From contig UBKJ01000012.1 of NCBI GenBank assembly GCA_900465915.1, positions 20,143 through 84,142 of the forward strand: DNA of 64,000 bases. Reading direction: 5' to 3'. This document shows positions 27,387 to 37,374 of the stretch, piece after piece; the stretch's first letter is position 1, and the number at the start of each line of letters is the position of its first letter. Made by a program: the position numbers and the translations under genes. Source of the stretch: Hyphomicrobiales bacterium. Its GTDB lineage: Bacteria; Pseudomonadota; Alphaproteobacteria; Rhizobiales; Rhizobiaceae. The notes under the pieces were generated by a model that was not told where the DNA came from, made no database searches, and was given only the letters and a program-made list of their open reading frames with translations.

Positions 27387-28616
27387 TCAGTCCTCGTCCA
27401 CCACGCGCAGGCGTAGCTGGCTTGCGGGGCTTTCGGCGGGCCGGGCTTGCGGGCGCGGGGTTTCCTCGGCGGGCTTTTCGCCGAATTCCAGCGACTCGAT
27501 CTTCGCGCCGCGGCGGGTGACCTTGCCGGAGGAGACGAGGATGTCGTCGATGTCCTTGTTGGCCTGCACGAAATGGGTCTGCAGCTTGCGCACGCGCTCG
27601 TCGAGCCGCGCCACGTCCTCCATCAGCCGGATCACCTCGCCCTGGATCACATGCGCCTGCTCGCGCATGCGGGCGTCCTTCAGCACCGCCTGGATGACCT
27701 GGATCGACAGCATCAGCAGCGACGGCGACACGATCACCACCCGCGCCCGGTGTGCGCGCTGCACCAGCGCCTCGAAATGCTCGTGGATGTCGGCGAAGAT
27801 CGATTCGGACGGCACGAACAGGAAGGCCGTGTCCTGCGTCTCGCCGGCGATCAGATATTTGTCGGAGACGTCCTTGATGTGGATATCCATGTCGCGCCGG
27901 AACTGGGCGGCGGCGGCCTTCTTCGCTTCCGGCTGCTCCGTCTCGCGCATGGCGTTCCAGGCTTCGAGCGGGAACTTGGCGTCGATCGCCAGCGACGGCG
28001 CGCCGTTGGGCATGCGCACGAGGCAATCCGGCCGCGTGCCGTTGGACAGCGTCGCCTGGAACTCGTAGCCGCCCTGCGGCAGGCCGTCGGCGACGATCGC
28101 CTCCATGCGCGACTGGCCGAACGCGCCGCGCGTCTGCTTGTTGGCGAGGATCGCCTGCAACTGCACCACCTGTCCCGCCAGCGCCTGGATGTTGGTCTGC
28201 GCCGTGTCGATGACGGCGAGGCGCTCCTGCAGCCGCGCGAGGTTTTCGTGCGTCGAGCGCGTCTGCTCCGTCATGGTCTGGCCGATGCGGTGCGTCATGC
28301 CGTCGAGCCGCTCGCGGATCGCCTGGTTCAATTCCGCCTGCCGCGAGCCGAACACCTCCGCCATGGTCTGCATGCGGCCCTGCATCTCGGCCTGGGCCTT
28401 GAGGATTTCCGCCATGCGGTATTCGCCGTCGCGGGCGCGGTCCTCGGCCTGCGCCTCGGCCACCGCGCGCATCCGCGTGGCGCGCGCCGCCGCGACCAGG
28501 AACAGCGCCAGGCAGGCGACCATGACCACGATGCCCAGGAGCAGCACGTCGCCCAGCGAAAAGACGTGGACGCCGAGCTGAAACAGCGGCTCGCTCAGGA
28601 GGTTTCGATTTTCCAT
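27387..28616 (-). CDS. rmuC: DNA recombination protein RmuC homologue
   Basis: A 409-residue protein with one N-terminal membrane helix (LLLGIVVMVACLALFLVAA, about 24-43), a long coiled coil (about 60-160) and the RmuC nuclease-like domain (about 170-360: FQATLSNGTRPDCLVRMPNG, SLAIDAKFPLEAW, LFVPSESIFADIHEH). RmuC limits DNA inversions and rearrangements. The tail from about 370 is low-complexity, rich in Pro/Glu/Ala. Diverges from def. Confidence 0.94.
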   Translation of the reverse strand: MENRNLLSEPLFQLGVHVFSLGDVLLLGIVVMVACLALFLVAAARATRMRAVAEAQAEDRARDGEYRMAEILKAQAEMQGRMQTMAEVFGSRQAELNQAIRERLDGMTHRIGQTMTEQTRSTHENLARLQERLAVIDTAQTNIQALAGQVVQLQAILANKQTRGAFGQSRMEAIVADGLPQGGYEFQATLSNGTRPDCLVRMPNGAPSLAIDAKFPLEAWNAMRETEQPEAKKAAAAQFRRDMDIHIKDVSDKYLIAGETQDTAFLFVPSESIFADIHEHFEALVQRAHRARVVIVSPSLLMLSIQVIQAVLKDARMREQAHVIQGEVIRLMEDVARLDERVRKLQTHFVQANKDIDDILVSSGKVTRRGAKIESLEFGEKPAEETPRPQARPAESPASQLRLRVVDED

Positions 28617-28717
28617 GGCGCAAGCTTACGCGATTCGTCGGGCCAAGGGCAGATCAAAACGAGAACATTTTGCATCGCGCAATTGACGTCCGCGGCGCAA
28701 GCGATTAGGTGAAGCCC

Positions 28718-29248
28718 ATGTCGATAAAACCGCTTGTCTATCTTCCCGATCCCTTGCTGCGCGAGGTTTCAAAGCCCGTCGAACGTTTCGACGCGAGCTT
28801 GCGCGCCTTCGCGGGCGACATGCTCGAAACCATGTACGCCGCGCCCGGCATCGGCCTCGCCGCCATCCAGGTGGCCGAGCCGCTGCGGCTGGTGGTGATC
28901 GACCTCGCCAAGGAGGACGAGGAGAAGGCGCCGCATGTCTTCGTCAATCCGACCATCGTGCAGGCCTCGGACGAGCGCAGCCTCTATGACGAGGGCTGCC
29001 TGTCGATCCCCGACTACTACGCCGAGGTGGAGCGCCCGGCCAAGGTGCGGGTCGAATATTTCGACGTCGACGGCAAGCCGCAGGTCATGGAGGCCGACGG
29101 GCTGATGGCGACCTGCCTCCAGCACGAGATCGACCATCTCAACGGCGTACTGTTCATCGACCATATCTCCAAGCTCAAGCGCGACATGGCGATCAAGAAG
29201 TTCAGGAAGCTCGCCAAGGAACGCGGCTCGACGCGGCAGGTCATCTGA
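28718..29248 (+). CDS. def: Peptide deformylase
   Basis: A 176-residue metalloenzyme removing the formyl group from nascent proteins. All three motifs are present: GIGLAAIQV (motif 1, about 45-53), EGCLSIPD (motif 2, with metal Cys, about 91-98) and QHEIDHLNG (motif 3, HExxH, about 133-141). It overlaps fmt in TGATG and together they handle both ends of the formyl-methionine cycle. ATG 28718 is chosen over GTG 28709. Confidence 0.97.
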   Translation: MSIKPLVYLPDPLLREVSKPVERFDASLRAFAGDMLETMYAAPGIGLAAIQVAEPLRLVVIDLAKEDEEKAPHVFVNPTIVQASDERSLYDEGCLSIPDYYAEVERPAKVRVEYFDVDGKPQVMEADGLMATCLQHEIDHLNGVLFIDHISKLKRDMAIKKFRKLAKERGSTRQVI

Positions 29249-30171
29249 TGTCGCTGCGCGTCGTCTTCATGGGCACGCCGGAATTTTCCGTGCCGATCCT
29301 CACCGCCGTCATCGGGCAGGGCTATGACGTGGTGGCGGTCTATTCGCAGCCGCCGCGCCCGGCCGGGCGGCGCGGACTGGAGCTGACGCCTTCGCCGGTG
29401 CACGAGAAGGCCGAGCAGTTCGGCGTGCCGGTCTTCACGCCCAAAAGCCTGAAAAGCCCCGAGGAGCAGGCGAAATTCGCGAGCCTCGACGCCGACGTGG
29501 CCATCGTGGTGGCCTATGGGCTGCTCCTGCCCAAGGCGGTGCTCGATGCGCCGCGGCTCGGCTGCTACAACGGCCACGCCTCGTTGCTGCCGCGCTGGCG
29601 CGGGGCCGCGCCGATCCAGCGCGCCATCATGGCCGGCGACGCCGAGACCGGCATGATGATCATGAAGATGGACGAGGGGCTCGACACCGGCCCCGTCGCC
29701 ATGATGGAGAAGGTCGCCATCGGCCCGGACATGACGGCGGGCGAGCTGCACGACCGGCTGAGCCTGATCGGGGCCGACCTGATGGTGCGGGCTCTGGGCG
29801 CGCTGGAGCGCGAGAGCCTGACGCTGCGGCCGCAGCCCGAGGAGGGCGTGGTCTACGCCGCCAAGATCGACAAGGCCGAGGCGCGCGTCGACTGGTCCAA
29901 GCCGGCGCGCGACGTGCACAACGCCATTCGCGGCCTGTCGCCCTTTCCGGGCGCGTGGTGCGAGATGGAGATCAACGGCAAGGCCGAGCGCGTGAAACTG
30001 CTGCGCTCGACGCTTGCGCAAGGGGCCGGCGCGCCGGGGGCCTTGCTCGACGGGCTGACGGTGGCCTGCGGCGATGGCGCGGTGCGGCTCGTCAGCCTGC
30101 AGCGTTCCGGCGGCAAGCCGATGCCGGCGGAGGAGTTCTTGCGCGGCGCGTCCGTGGCGCGGGTTTTCTGA
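29248..30171 (+). CDS. fmt: Methionyl-tRNA formyltransferase
   Basis: A 307-residue enzyme formylating initiator Met-tRNA with 10-formyl-THF. The formyltransferase domain contains the catalytic [20 protein letters not shown] region (about 108-127) and the conserved MDEGLDTGP. The C-terminal OB-like domain begins near 205. One-base overlap with def and three bases before truA, so def-fmt-truA is one operon. Confidence 0.97.
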   Translation: MSLRVVFMGTPEFSVPILTAVIGQGYDVVAVYSQPPRPAGRRGLELTPSPVHEKAEQFGVPVFTPKSLKSPEEQAKFASLDADVAIVVAYGLLLPKAVLDAPRLGCYNGHASLLPRWRGAAPIQRAIMAGDAETGMMIMKMDEGLDTGPVAMMEKVAIGPDMTAGELHDRLSLIGADLMVRALGALERESLTLRPQPEEGVVYAAKIDKAEARVDWSKPARDVHNAIRGLSPFPGAWCEMEINGKAERVKLLRSTLAQGAGAPGALLDGLTVACGDGAVRLVSLQRSGGKPMPAEEFLRGASVARVF

Positions 30172-30174
30172 GCC

Positions 30175-30930
30175 GTGCCGCGCTACCGGCTGACGATCGA
30201 ATATGACGGCTCGCCCTATGCCGGCTGGCAGCGGCAGGAGAACGGCCATACGGTGCAGGCGGCCATCGAGCAGGCGCTGAAGAAATTCTGCGGCGAGGAT
30301 CTGACGCTCGGCGCCGCCGGCCGCACCGACGCCGGCGTGCACGCCACCGCGCAGGTGGCGCATGTGGACCTCGCCAAGGACTGGGCGGCCAGCAAGGTGC
30401 GCGACGCCGTCAACGCCCATCTGGTCATGGCCGAGGAGCGCGTCAGCATCCTCAACGTCGAGAAGACGACGGACGATTTCGACGCGCGCTTTTCCGCCCG
30501 CGCGCGGCATTATCTCTATCGCATCCACAACCGGCGCGCGCCGCTCGCCATCGATCACCGGCGCGCCTGGTGGGTGCAGAAGCGGCTCGACCACGAAGCC
30601 ATGCACGATGCGGCGCAGCGGCTTCTGGGCGAGCACGACTTCACCACCTTCCGCGCCACGCAATGCCAGGCGAAAAGCCCGGTCAAGACGCTCGACCGGC
30701 TCGACGTGACGCGACAGGGCGACATCATCGAGATGCGGGTTTCGGCGCGCTCCTTCCTGCACAACCAGGTGCGCTCCTTCGCCGGCAGCCTGATGGAGGT
30801 CGGCGTCGGCCGCTGGACCGCCGACGACCTGCAAGCCGCGCTCGAAGCGCGCGACCGCAAGGCCTGCGGCCAGGTCGCGCCGCCCTATGGACTCTATCTC
30901 GTCGGGGTGGATTACGCCTTTCCGTTCTGA
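30175..30930 (+). CDS. truA: tRNA pseudouridine(38-40) synthase
   Basis: A 251-residue enzyme that makes pseudouridine in the anticodon arm. The catalytic aspartate is in [11 protein letters not shown] (about 46-56); [18 protein letters not shown] opens the protein and [17 protein letters not shown] is the conserved second-half motif. It starts with GTG three bases after fmt. Confidence 0.97.
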   Translation: MPRYRLTIEYDGSPYAGWQRQENGHTVQAAIEQALKKFCGEDLTLGAAGRTDAGVHATAQVAHVDLAKDWAASKVRDAVNAHLVMAEERVSILNVEKTTDDFDARFSARARHYLYRIHNRRAPLAIDHRRAWWVQKRLDHEAMHDAAQRLLGEHDFTTFRATQCQAKSPVKTLDRLDVTRQGDIIEMRVSARSFLHNQVRSFAGSLMEVGVGRWTADDLQAALEARDRKACGQVAPPYGLYLVGVDYAFPF

Positions 30931-30934
30931 GCTC

Positions 30935-31075
30935 TTAGTCGGGCGGCAGGAACGGCCGCGCCAGGAAGGCGAGGACGGGCGCGATCAGCAGGGGCGCGAC
31001 GCTCTTTTCCTTAACAGTGAACCAGACGGCGAGGCCGGCCAGGATCATGACGAAGGCTGCGAACGGGTTGCGCAT
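30935..31075 (-). CDS. Very small membrane protein (46 aa)
   Basis: MRNPFAAFVMILAGLAVWFT opens a 46-residue protein; two hydrophobic stretches (about 5-20 and 26-41) are split by VKEKSV, so it is likely a helical hairpin. Its ATG is 12 bases after the stop of the membrane-protein gene upstream on the same strand, implying cotranscription in the dapE cluster. No homologue recalled. Confidence 0.55.
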   Translation of the reverse strand: MRNPFAAFVMILAGLAVWFTVKEKSVAPLLIAPVLAFLARPFLPPD

Positions 31076-31087
31076 GGTCCGGCGCCG

Positions 31088-31693
31088 TCAATAGGCGTGG
31101 GCGGCGAGGCCGATGCCCAGCGCCTGCTGCAACAGCGTGGTGACGAACAGCGAGCCGAAGAACATGCAGGCGAAGAAGGGCGCGGCGAAGGCGTGCGGGC
31201 GCTGCAGGGCGATGAAGGTCAGCCGGTAGTCGAGCACCACCGAGACGCCGAACATGACGAAGGTGAACAGCGTCGCCACGTCCGCCCCTTCCGGGAAGAA
31301 GAGCTGCAACAGCGTGATCGGCGCGAAGACCCAGGCCAGAAGCGCGCTGCCCCAGTTGACGGCGATGACATAGGCGGCGTAGCGGGTGGCGACGCCGATG
31401 CGCCGCGCGATGAGGCCGAGCACCGCCAGCGGCAGCACCCAGGCGATCACGTCCACCAGGCCGGCGCGCAGCACGATGGCGAGGCGGAGGCCCGCCTCCT
31501 CGCGCCCCGCCGTGAGATCGGCGGCGTAGGCGACCCAGCTTGCGAAAAGCGGCGGCAGCGCCACCGGGATGGCGTAGAAGGAAGCCCAGAAATCCTCCGC
31601 CGAGACGTCGAGATAATCGAGCCCCTCGCGGCGGCCGAGCATCATCTTCCAGACGCCCGTAAAATATCGGAAAATATCGTCCAGGCTTGGCAT
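31088..31693 (-). CDS. Integral membrane protein, unknown (201 aa)
   Basis: A 201-residue protein with about five transmembrane segments from residue 40 on, preceded by an amphipathic start (MPSLDDIFRYFTGVWKMMLG). It resembles conserved rhizobial membrane proteins found next to dapE. Seven bases separate it from the dapE stop, so it is translated from the same message. Confidence 0.75.
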   Translation of the reverse strand: MPSLDDIFRYFTGVWKMMLGRREGLDYLDVSAEDFWASFYAIPVALPPLFASWVAYAADLTAGREEAGLRLAIVLRAGLVDVIAWVLPLAVLGLIARRIGVATRYAAYVIAVNWGSALLAWVFAPITLLQLFFPEGADVATLFTFVMFGVSVVLDYRLTFIALQRPHAFAAPFFACMFFGSLFVTTLLQQALGIGLAAHAY

Positions 31694-31700
31694 CGGGGTC

Positions 31701-32888
31701 TCAGCCGAAAAAGTCGTCGATGAAGCGCTCGTAGATCTGCGTCAACTGTTCGAGATCGGTCAGCGCCACGCGCTCGTCCGCCATGTGCATGGTCTTGCCG
31801 ACGAGGCCGAACTCCACCACCGGGCAATAATCCTTGATGAAGCGCGCATCCGACGTGCCGCCCGAGGTGGACAGCGCCGGGCGGCGGCCCGTCGCCGCCT
31901 CGACCGAGCCGCTGAGCGCGCCGATCAGTTTCTCGTCGCGGGTGAGAAAGACGTGGCTGGGCGGCTCGCGCCAGATCAGCTCGTAGTCGATCGGCGTCTC
32001 GCGGCCGGGGCGCAGGCGGGCGTCGCGCGCCGCCCGCTCCAGCCGCGCGGCGATCTCGGCCTTGAGGCTTTCCGCCGTCCAGCTGTCGTTAAAGCGGATG
32101 TTGAAGGTGGCGCTGGCCTTGCCCGGAATGACGTTGGTGGCCGGGTTGCCCACGTCGATGGTGGTGACCTCGAGGTTGCTGGCCTGGAAATCCGCCGTGC
32201 CCGCGTCGAAGGGCGGGTTCATCAGGCTTTCGGTCAGGGTGACGATCCCGCGCACCGGGTTTTCCGCCAGATGCGGATAGGCGGCGTGGCCCTGCACGCC
32301 GCGCACCACGATCTGACCCGACAGCGAGCCGCGGCGGCCGATCTTGATCATGTCGCCGAGCGCGTCGGGATTGGTCGGCTCGCCGACCAGCGAGGCGTCC
32401 CAGCGCTCGCCGCGCCCATAGGCCCATTGCAGGAGCTTGACCGTGCCGTTGATGGCCAGGCCTTCCTCGTCGCCGGTGATGAGGAAGGACAGGCGGCCCT
32501 TCGGCGCGCCGCGCTTTTCGATATGGCGCGCGACGGCGGCGACGAAGCAGGCGACGCCGCCCTTCATATCCACCGCGCCGCGCCCGTACATCTCGCCGCC
32601 GTCGACGGCGGCCGAGAAGGGCGGGTGCTTCCACGCGCTCTCGTCGCCGGGGGGCACCACGTCGGTATGGCCGGCGAACATCAGATGCGGGCCGGAGCCG
32701 GGCGTGTTGGCGTAGAGGTTCTCCACGTCGGGCGTGCCGTCGGCATGGAAGACCGGGCGCTCGACCGCGAAGCCCATCGGCGTCAGCATGGCCGCGAGCG
32801 CGGCCAGCGCGCCGCCCTCGGCGGGGGTCACGGAGGGGCAGCGGATCAGGGCGGCGAGGTTTGCGGCGGGATCGGTCGGCAGGGTCAT
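31701..32888 (-). CDS. dapE: Succinyl-diaminopimelate desuccinylase
   Basis: A 395-residue dizinc amidohydrolase (M20 family) that releases LL-diaminopimelate. Metal and catalytic motifs are [14 protein letters not shown] (about 69-82), [13 protein letters not shown] (about 102), [12 protein letters not shown] with the catalytic Glu pair (about 138) and GEPTNPD. The dimerisation domain has [27 protein letters not shown]. The C-terminal metal ligand lies in [16 protein letters not shown]. First gene of a leftward group with two membrane-protein genes. Confidence 0.96.
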   Translation of the reverse strand: MTLPTDPAANLAALIRCPSVTPAEGGALAALAAMLTPMGFAVERPVFHADGTPDVENLYANTPGSGPHLMFAGHTDVVPPGDESAWKHPPFSAAVDGGEMYGRGAVDMKGGVACFVAAVARHIEKRGAPKGRLSFLITGDEEGLAINGTVKLLQWAYGRGERWDASLVGEPTNPDALGDMIKIGRRGSLSGQIVVRGVQGHAAYPHLAENPVRGIVTLTESLMNPPFDAGTADFQASNLEVTTIDVGNPATNVIPGKASATFNIRFNDSWTAESLKAEIAARLERAARDARLRPGRETPIDYELIWREPPSHVFLTRDEKLIGALSGSVEAATGRRPALSTSGGTSDARFIKDYCPVVEFGLVGKTMHMADERVALTDLEQLTQIYERFIDDFFG

Positions 32889-33113
32889 GGCGGGCGTTTC
32901 ATCTCACGGGGAATCGGCTCGGCGAAAGTCTAGAGCAAAAGCAGGCGAAGTTCACAGGCTTTTGCGCCGCCGCGCGTCGCGGGCGGAGGCATGGGCGATT
33001 TTCGCCGAAAATCCTTGACCGAAGGGTGGCTGTCGTCGTTAGGTAACGAAGGATTGATAGCGAGACCCGGAAAACGGGCCGGTCGATCCGGGAACGTGGT
33101 TAAGAATGGGATT

Positions 33114-33698
33114 ATGGCCATGCGGTTTTTCGCGTCGATCGTTGCAGGCGTCATGCTGGCGGGAGTTCTTCCGTGCAGCGCGGGGCAATGGAGCGAGGCC
33201 GGCCCGCTGACCAGCATTCCCTATGGCCACAAGGATTATTGCGGACGCAACCCGCGCGACTGCGCGGCGCACCGGGTCCAGAAGCCGATGGCGCTGACGC
33301 CGCAGCGCTTCAAGCAGCTCCAGGAGATCAGCGTCGGCGTCAACCACCGCATCAAGCCGGTGTCGGACCAGCAAAATTACGGCAAGCGCGACTACTGGAC
33401 CATTCCCTATAACGGCAAGGGCGACTGCGAGGACTATGTGCTGATGAAGCGCGCGCAGCTGATGTCGCGCGGGATCAGCCCGTCGCTGCTGCTCATCACC
33501 ATGGTGCAGGCGAGCGAGCCGCATGTGGTGCTGACCGTGCGCACCGACCATGGCGACTATATCCTCGACAACCTCCGCGACGAGGTGCTGCCGGTGGAGA
33601 AGACCTCCTACCGCTATATCAAGATGCAGTCGCCGGCCAATTCCGGGCAATGGGTGTCCATCGTCGGCCGCTCGGTGGCGGTCGCGGCCGGCAACTGA
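33114..33698 (+). CDS. Secreted transglutaminase-like cysteine peptidase (BTLCP family)
   Basis: A 194-residue secreted protein. A signal peptide ends near CSAGQW (about 24). The catalytic Cys is in GKGDCEDYVLMKRAQL (about 109), the His in EPHVVLTV and the Asp in DYILDNLRDEVL, the layout of bacterial transglutaminase-like cysteine proteinases related to LapG. LapG acts on large adhesins under c-di-GMP control, which is suggestive given the c-di-GMP genes in this window, but no adhesin or LapD is present here. ATG 33114 or 33120 may start it. Confidence 0.85.
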   Translation: MAMRFFASIVAGVMLAGVLPCSAGQWSEAGPLTSIPYGHKDYCGRNPRDCAAHRVQKPMALTPQRFKQLQEISVGVNHRIKPVSDQQNYGKRDYWTIPYNGKGDCEDYVLMKRAQLMSRGISPSLLLITMVQASEPHVVLTVRTDHGDYILDNLRDEVLPVEKTSYRYIKMQSPANSGQWVSIVGRSVAVAAGN

Positions 33699-33720
33699 CC
33701 TTTTTTCGTTGACGGTTTTT

Positions 33721-33747
33721 AAAGGCCGCGGCTTCCGCGGCTTTTTT
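33721..33747 (+). terminator. Rho-independent terminator of the BTLCP gene
   Basis: GCCGCGG (33725-33731), loop CTT, CCGCGGC (33735-33741), followed by a T6 run. Confidence 0.9.
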
Positions 33748-34085
33748 GCGCCGGCGATTCCCGGCTCCCGCGGCCGCCAAGGGATGTTTCAAGGCCTGCA
33801 GCCGGCTATTGTTCGCTATTATTATACAGTAAACGCAAACGCTGCGTTCGCTAATCCTGAACAAAGTTAGCATCATAACGGTTATGTGAGCATTGATATA
33901 TCAATCATCATATTGAAAAATATAAATTATTTTGAAAATCTGGAAAATATTTCTCCCTGTTCCATGCACGAATGCGTGATTCACCGCACATTTTCGTGAC
34001 TGGAACTTTCTCCCATTGTCGCCCATTTACAGCTCATCGGAACGACGCAATGAACGCCGCTCCAGTTTCCAAGGAGATAGGAAAA
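33748..34085. other. AT-rich leader region before the tandem small secreted proteins
   Basis: No gene recognised. The stretch 33830-33955 is much more AT-rich than its surroundings and probably contains the promoter of the first small secreted protein; a TGATATATCA palindrome lies at about 33894-33903. The ribosome site AAGGAGAT is at 34071-34078. Confidence 0.5.
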
Positions 34086-34316
34086 ATGAAAAAGATTGTT
34101 CTTGCCGCAGCCGCCCTTGCTCTTAGCGCCGGCGCCGCCCTGGCTGATAACCCGAATGTCGGCAAGCCCGCCGACCTCTATGCGCAGGACCGCGCCGCGG
34201 TCGCCTCGCAGTCGCAGAAGGTCGACTTCACCGCTCCCGCTTCGATCCACCAGGGCTACGGCGACGGCTCCGCTCACCGCTTCGGCGACGCTTCCCCGTC
34301 CAGCTACCAGAACTGA
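34086..34316 (+). CDS. Small secreted protein, tandem paralogue 1 (76 aa, DUF680-like)
   Basis: A 76-residue protein with a clear signal peptide (MKKIVLAAAALALSAGAALA). The mature part is about 56 residues and ends in VDFTAPASIHQG and GSAHRFGDASPSSY. The next gene repeats the same layout. This looks like the rhizobial DUF680 type of small exported protein; function unknown. Its own ribosome site and AT-rich leader suggest strong expression. Confidence 0.8.
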   Translation: MKKIVLAAAALALSAGAALADNPNVGKPADLYAQDRAAVASQSQKVDFTAPASIHQGYGDGSAHRFGDASPSSYQN

Positions 34317-34488
34317 CGGATCAACCGGACGCCCGCTGCGTCTCGATGACAGCGCGGGCGCCGAAAACCGGGCCTAGGCCCAATTGACAGAATCTCCCCG
34401 GAGGACGGCGTTCGGTCGCCGTCCCGGCGAAAACCGGAACCAAGCCGGCCGCCGTCCGAAGGGGCGATACAGAAAGAGGAATAAAATC

Positions 34489-34734
34489 ATGAAGAAGTTC
34501 GTTCTCGCCGCCGCCGCCCTCGCTCTCAGCGCCGGCGCCGCCCTGGCCGACAATCCCTATGTGGGCAAGCCCGACGCGATGGCCGCGCAGGAAAAGTCCT
34601 TCGCCCAGCCGAACGCCGGCCCGGTCGTGGGCCGCGGCGTCGACTTCACCGCGCCGGCCTCGATCCATCAGGGCCCCAGCGACGGCTCCGCGCACCGCTT
34701 CGGCGACGCGTCCCCGTCCAGCTACGGCGAATAA
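34489..34734 (+). CDS. Small secreted protein, tandem paralogue 2 (81 aa, DUF680-like)
   Basis: Almost the same signal peptide as the preceding gene (MKKFVLAAAALALSAGAALA), then DNPYVGKPD, VDFTAPASIHQG and DGSAHRFGDASPSSYGE. The middle is more diverged and five residues longer. The two genes clearly arose by duplication. A stem-loop in the gap (34403-34424) may separate their expression. Confidence 0.8.
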   Translation: MKKFVLAAAALALSAGAALADNPYVGKPDAMAAQEKSFAQPNAGPVVGRGVDFTAPASIHQGPSDGSAHRFGDASPSSYGE

Positions 34735-34757
34735 TTTCGTCGACATCGACGAATGCG

Positions 34758-34786
34758 AAAAAGGCGAAGCTTCGGCTTCGCCTTTT
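34758..34786. terminator. Bidirectional terminator between the small secreted protein and dapD
   Basis: AAAGGCGAAGC (34760-34770), UUCG-type loop TTCG, GCTTCGCCTTT (34775-34785): a perfect 11-pair stem with A and T tracts on both sides, placed between convergent genes. Confidence 0.92.
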
Positions 34787-34816
34787 CTGCTTTGTGGAAC
34801 GCGGCGCGGCCGAGGA

Positions 34817-35671
34817 TCAGTCGCGCAGCAGCTCGTTGATCGAGGTCTTGGAGCGGGTCTTTTCGTCGACGCGCTTGACGATCACGGCGCAATAGAGGCT
34901 CGGGCCCCAGTTCTCGCCCGGCACGTTCTTGCCCGGCATGGTTCCGGCGACGACCACCGAATAGGGCGGCACTTCGCCGTAGAAGACCTCGCCCGTGGCG
35001 CGGTCGACGATCTTGGTCGACTTGCCGATGAAGACGCCCATGCCCAGCACCGAGCCCTCGCGCACGATGCAGCCCTCGACCACTTCCGAGCGCGCGCCGA
35101 TGAAGCAATTGTCCTCGATGATGGTCGGGCCGGCCTGCATCGGCTCCAGCACGCCGCCGATGCCGACGCCGCCCGAAAGATGCACATGCTTGCCGATCTG
35201 CGCGCAGGAGCCGACGGTGGCCCATGTGTCGACCATCGTGCCTTCGCCGACATAGGCGCCGAGATTGACGAAGGACGGCATCAGCACGGCGCTGGGGGCG
35301 ACATAGGCCGAATGGCGCACGACGCAGTTGGGCACGGCGCGGAAGCCGGCCTTCTCGAACTCGCTGGCGGTCCAGCCCTCGAATTTCGACGGCACCTTGT
35401 CCCACCAGACCGACTGGCCGGGGCCGCCCTTGACGATCTCCATCGGGTTGAGGCGGAAGGAGAGCAGCACGGCTTTTTTCAGCCACTGGTTGACGCGCCA
35501 GTTGCCGTCGGCCTGTTTTTCTGCGACACGGGCTTCGCCGCGGTCGAGCAGGACGAGGGCGTGTTCGACCGCGTCGCGGATTTCGCCGCGCGTGGCGGTG
35601 GAAACGCCGTCGCGCTCGTCGAACGCCTTGTCGATGATTTTTTCAAGCGATGCGAGGTCGGGCTGGGACAT
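34817..35671 (-). CDS. dapD: Tetrahydrodipicolinate N-succinyltransferase
   Basis: A 284-residue left-handed beta-helix enzyme that succinylates tetrahydrodipicolinate in lysine/DAP synthesis. Hexapeptide repeats fill about 110-230 ([56 protein letters not shown]). The family signatures [17 protein letters not shown] and [15 protein letters not shown] are present. Diverges from the LOG-family gene. Confidence 0.96.
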   Translation of the reverse strand: MSQPDLASLEKIIDKAFDERDGVSTATRGEIRDAVEHALVLLDRGEARVAEKQADGNWRVNQWLKKAVLLSFRLNPMEIVKGGPGQSVWWDKVPSKFEGWTASEFEKAGFRAVPNCVVRHSAYVAPSAVLMPSFVNLGAYVGEGTMVDTWATVGSCAQIGKHVHLSGGVGIGGVLEPMQAGPTIIEDNCFIGARSEVVEGCIVREGSVLGMGVFIGKSTKIVDRATGEVFYGEVPPYSVVVAGTMPGKNVPGENWGPSLYCAVIVKRVDEKTRSKTSINELLRD

Positions 35672-35818
35672 AAGCGATCTCCGTTTTCAGGCTCGGCTCG
35701 TTGATTATGCGATGCCGCCGGACGGGTCAACGCTGATCGTCGTCGCGCCGCATTTGACGGTGATTAAGTATTTGGCGCGACAATGGACGCGGCTTTCGAG
35801 AGTGAAGGAGCAGACGCA

Positions 35819-36658
35819 ATGAATCCGATGGAAAAGACCGGCTGGACGCCGTTCCCGCATTCCGGCGAGGCGATCAAGCAGGCCCGGACCGTGCCGCAGA
35901 CGCCGCAGACCGAAGCGCCGGCCTATCGTCTCGCCTTCACCGACGAGGAATTCATGACCCGGCGCGAGAATCGCGGGGTGCGCCTGCAACTGGAGCTGCT
36001 CAAGCCCGAGATGATCCTGGCCGACCGCGGCGTCAAGTCGACGGTGGTGATGTTCGGCGGCGCGCGCATCCCCGAGCCGGGCGGCGAGGCCTGGGCGGCC
36101 AAGAACGAGGTGCAGAAGAAGAATCTCGAAGCCAATTCGCGCTATTACGAGGAAGCGCGCCAGTTCGCCCGCCTGTGCTCGGAATATTCGGCCACCACCT
36201 ATTACCGCGAATTCATCGTGGTGACCGGCGGCGGCCCGGGCGTGATGGAGGCGGGCAATCGCGGCGCGGCCGACGTCGGCGCGCCGACCATCGGCCTCAA
36301 CATCGTGCTGCCGCACGAGCAGGCGCCGAACCCTTACGTGACGCCGGACCTGTGCTTCAACTTTCACTATTTCGCGATCCGCAAGATGCATTTCCTGATG
36401 CGCGCCAAGGCGATCTGCGTCTTTCCGGGCGGCTTCGGCACCATGGACGAGATGTTCGAGGCGATGACGCTGATCCAGACCAACCGCATGGAGCGCGTGC
36501 CGCTGCTCCTGTTCGGCAAGGAGTTCTGGTCGAAGGCGATCAATATCGAGTTCCTGGCCGAGCAGGGCACCATCTCGCCCACCGACATCGAGCTTCTCAA
36601 TTTCGTCGAGACCGCCGACGAGGCCTGGGACGTGATCCGCGATTTCTACAAGCTCTGA
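35819..36658 (+). CDS. LOG-family (lysine decarboxylase-like) phosphoribohydrolase
   Basis: A 279-residue Rossmann-like protein of the LOG/YgdH group. The defining motifs are VVTGGGPGVMEAGNRGA (about 135-151) and FPGGFGTMDEMFEA (about 202-215). Relatives cleave cytokinin nucleotides or purine nucleotides to base and ribose 5-phosphate; despite older annotation they are not lysine decarboxylases. GAAGGAG at 35803-35809 fixes the ATG at 35819. Confidence 0.9.
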   Translation: MNPMEKTGWTPFPHSGEAIKQARTVPQTPQTEAPAYRLAFTDEEFMTRRENRGVRLQLELLKPEMILADRGVKSTVVMFGGARIPEPGGEAWAAKNEVQKKNLEANSRYYEEARQFARLCSEYSATTYYREFIVVTGGGPGVMEAGNRGAADVGAPTIGLNIVLPHEQAPNPYVTPDLCFNFHYFAIRKMHFLMRAKAICVFPGGFGTMDEMFEAMTLIQTNRMERVPLLLFGKEFWSKAINIEFLAEQGTISPTDIELLNFVETADEAWDVIRDFYKL

Positions 36659-36672
36659 CGGGGATCGCCGGC

Positions 36673-37374
36673 CTATACGCCGGCGAGGACGCGCCGCAAA
36701 AAGCCGGTCAGGTCGTCCGTCACATAGTCGACGTGGTCGGTGAATTCCGGGTCGTTCTCCCAGACTTCCGAGAAGGTCGGCTCGAAATTGTTGGGCACGA
36801 CCAGCACCGTCTTCATGCCCAGCGCCTTGGGCTGGACCAGGTTGCGCGCCAGGTCCTCGAACATCACCGCCTTCCTGGCGTCGACGCCGAAGGCGTTCAA
36901 GAACATGTCGTAGGTGGCGCGCTCGGGCTTGGGGGTGAGGCCGGCGGCGACGATGTCGAAGATGTCGTCGAAATGGTCGAGGATGCCGAGCTGGCGCGCG
37001 GCGCGCTCGGCGTGGCCGCGGTCGCCATTGGTGAAGATGAAGCGCCGTCCCGGCAGCGCCCGGATCGCCGCGCCCAGCGCCGGGTCCGGCTTCAGCCAGG
37101 AATAGTCGATGTCGTGCACCTTCTGCAGGAAGTCGTCCGGGTCGATGTCGTGGACCTCCATCAGCCCCTTCAGCGTCGTGCCGTATTCCAGGTAGAACTG
37201 CTTCTGGATGCGGCGCGCCTCCTCGCGCGGCAGGCCCAGCAGCGCCTCGACATAGGCCGTCATCCGCACGTCCACCTGCGCGAACAGGTTGGCCTCGTGC
37301 GGATAGAGCGTGTTGTCGAGGTCGAACACCCAGTCGGCGACATGGGCGAAGGCGGCTGCGTCGGGCCTGTTCAT
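36673..37374 (-). CDS. Pyrimidine 5'-nucleotidase-like HAD hydrolase
   Basis: A 233-residue HAD phosphatase of the SSM1/SDT1 type. Motif I is VFDLDNTLYPHEANLF (about 16-31) with the nucleophile Asp, motif II FIFTNGDRGHAERAA, motif III KPERATYDMFL, and motif IV MFEDLARNL. It probably dephosphorylates nucleotides or related metabolites. ATG 37374 overlaps the argB stop (TGATG), so it is the last gene of the argB message. Confidence 0.9.
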   Translation of the reverse strand: MNRPDAAAFAHVADWVFDLDNTLYPHEANLFAQVDVRMTAYVEALLGLPREEARRIQKQFYLEYGTTLKGLMEVHDIDPDDFLQKVHDIDYSWLKPDPALGAAIRALPGRRFIFTNGDRGHAERAARQLGILDHFDDIFDIVAAGLTPKPERATYDMFLNAFGVDARKAVMFEDLARNLVQPKALGMKTVLVVPNNFEPTFSEVWENDPEFTDHVDYVTDDLTGFLRRVLAGV

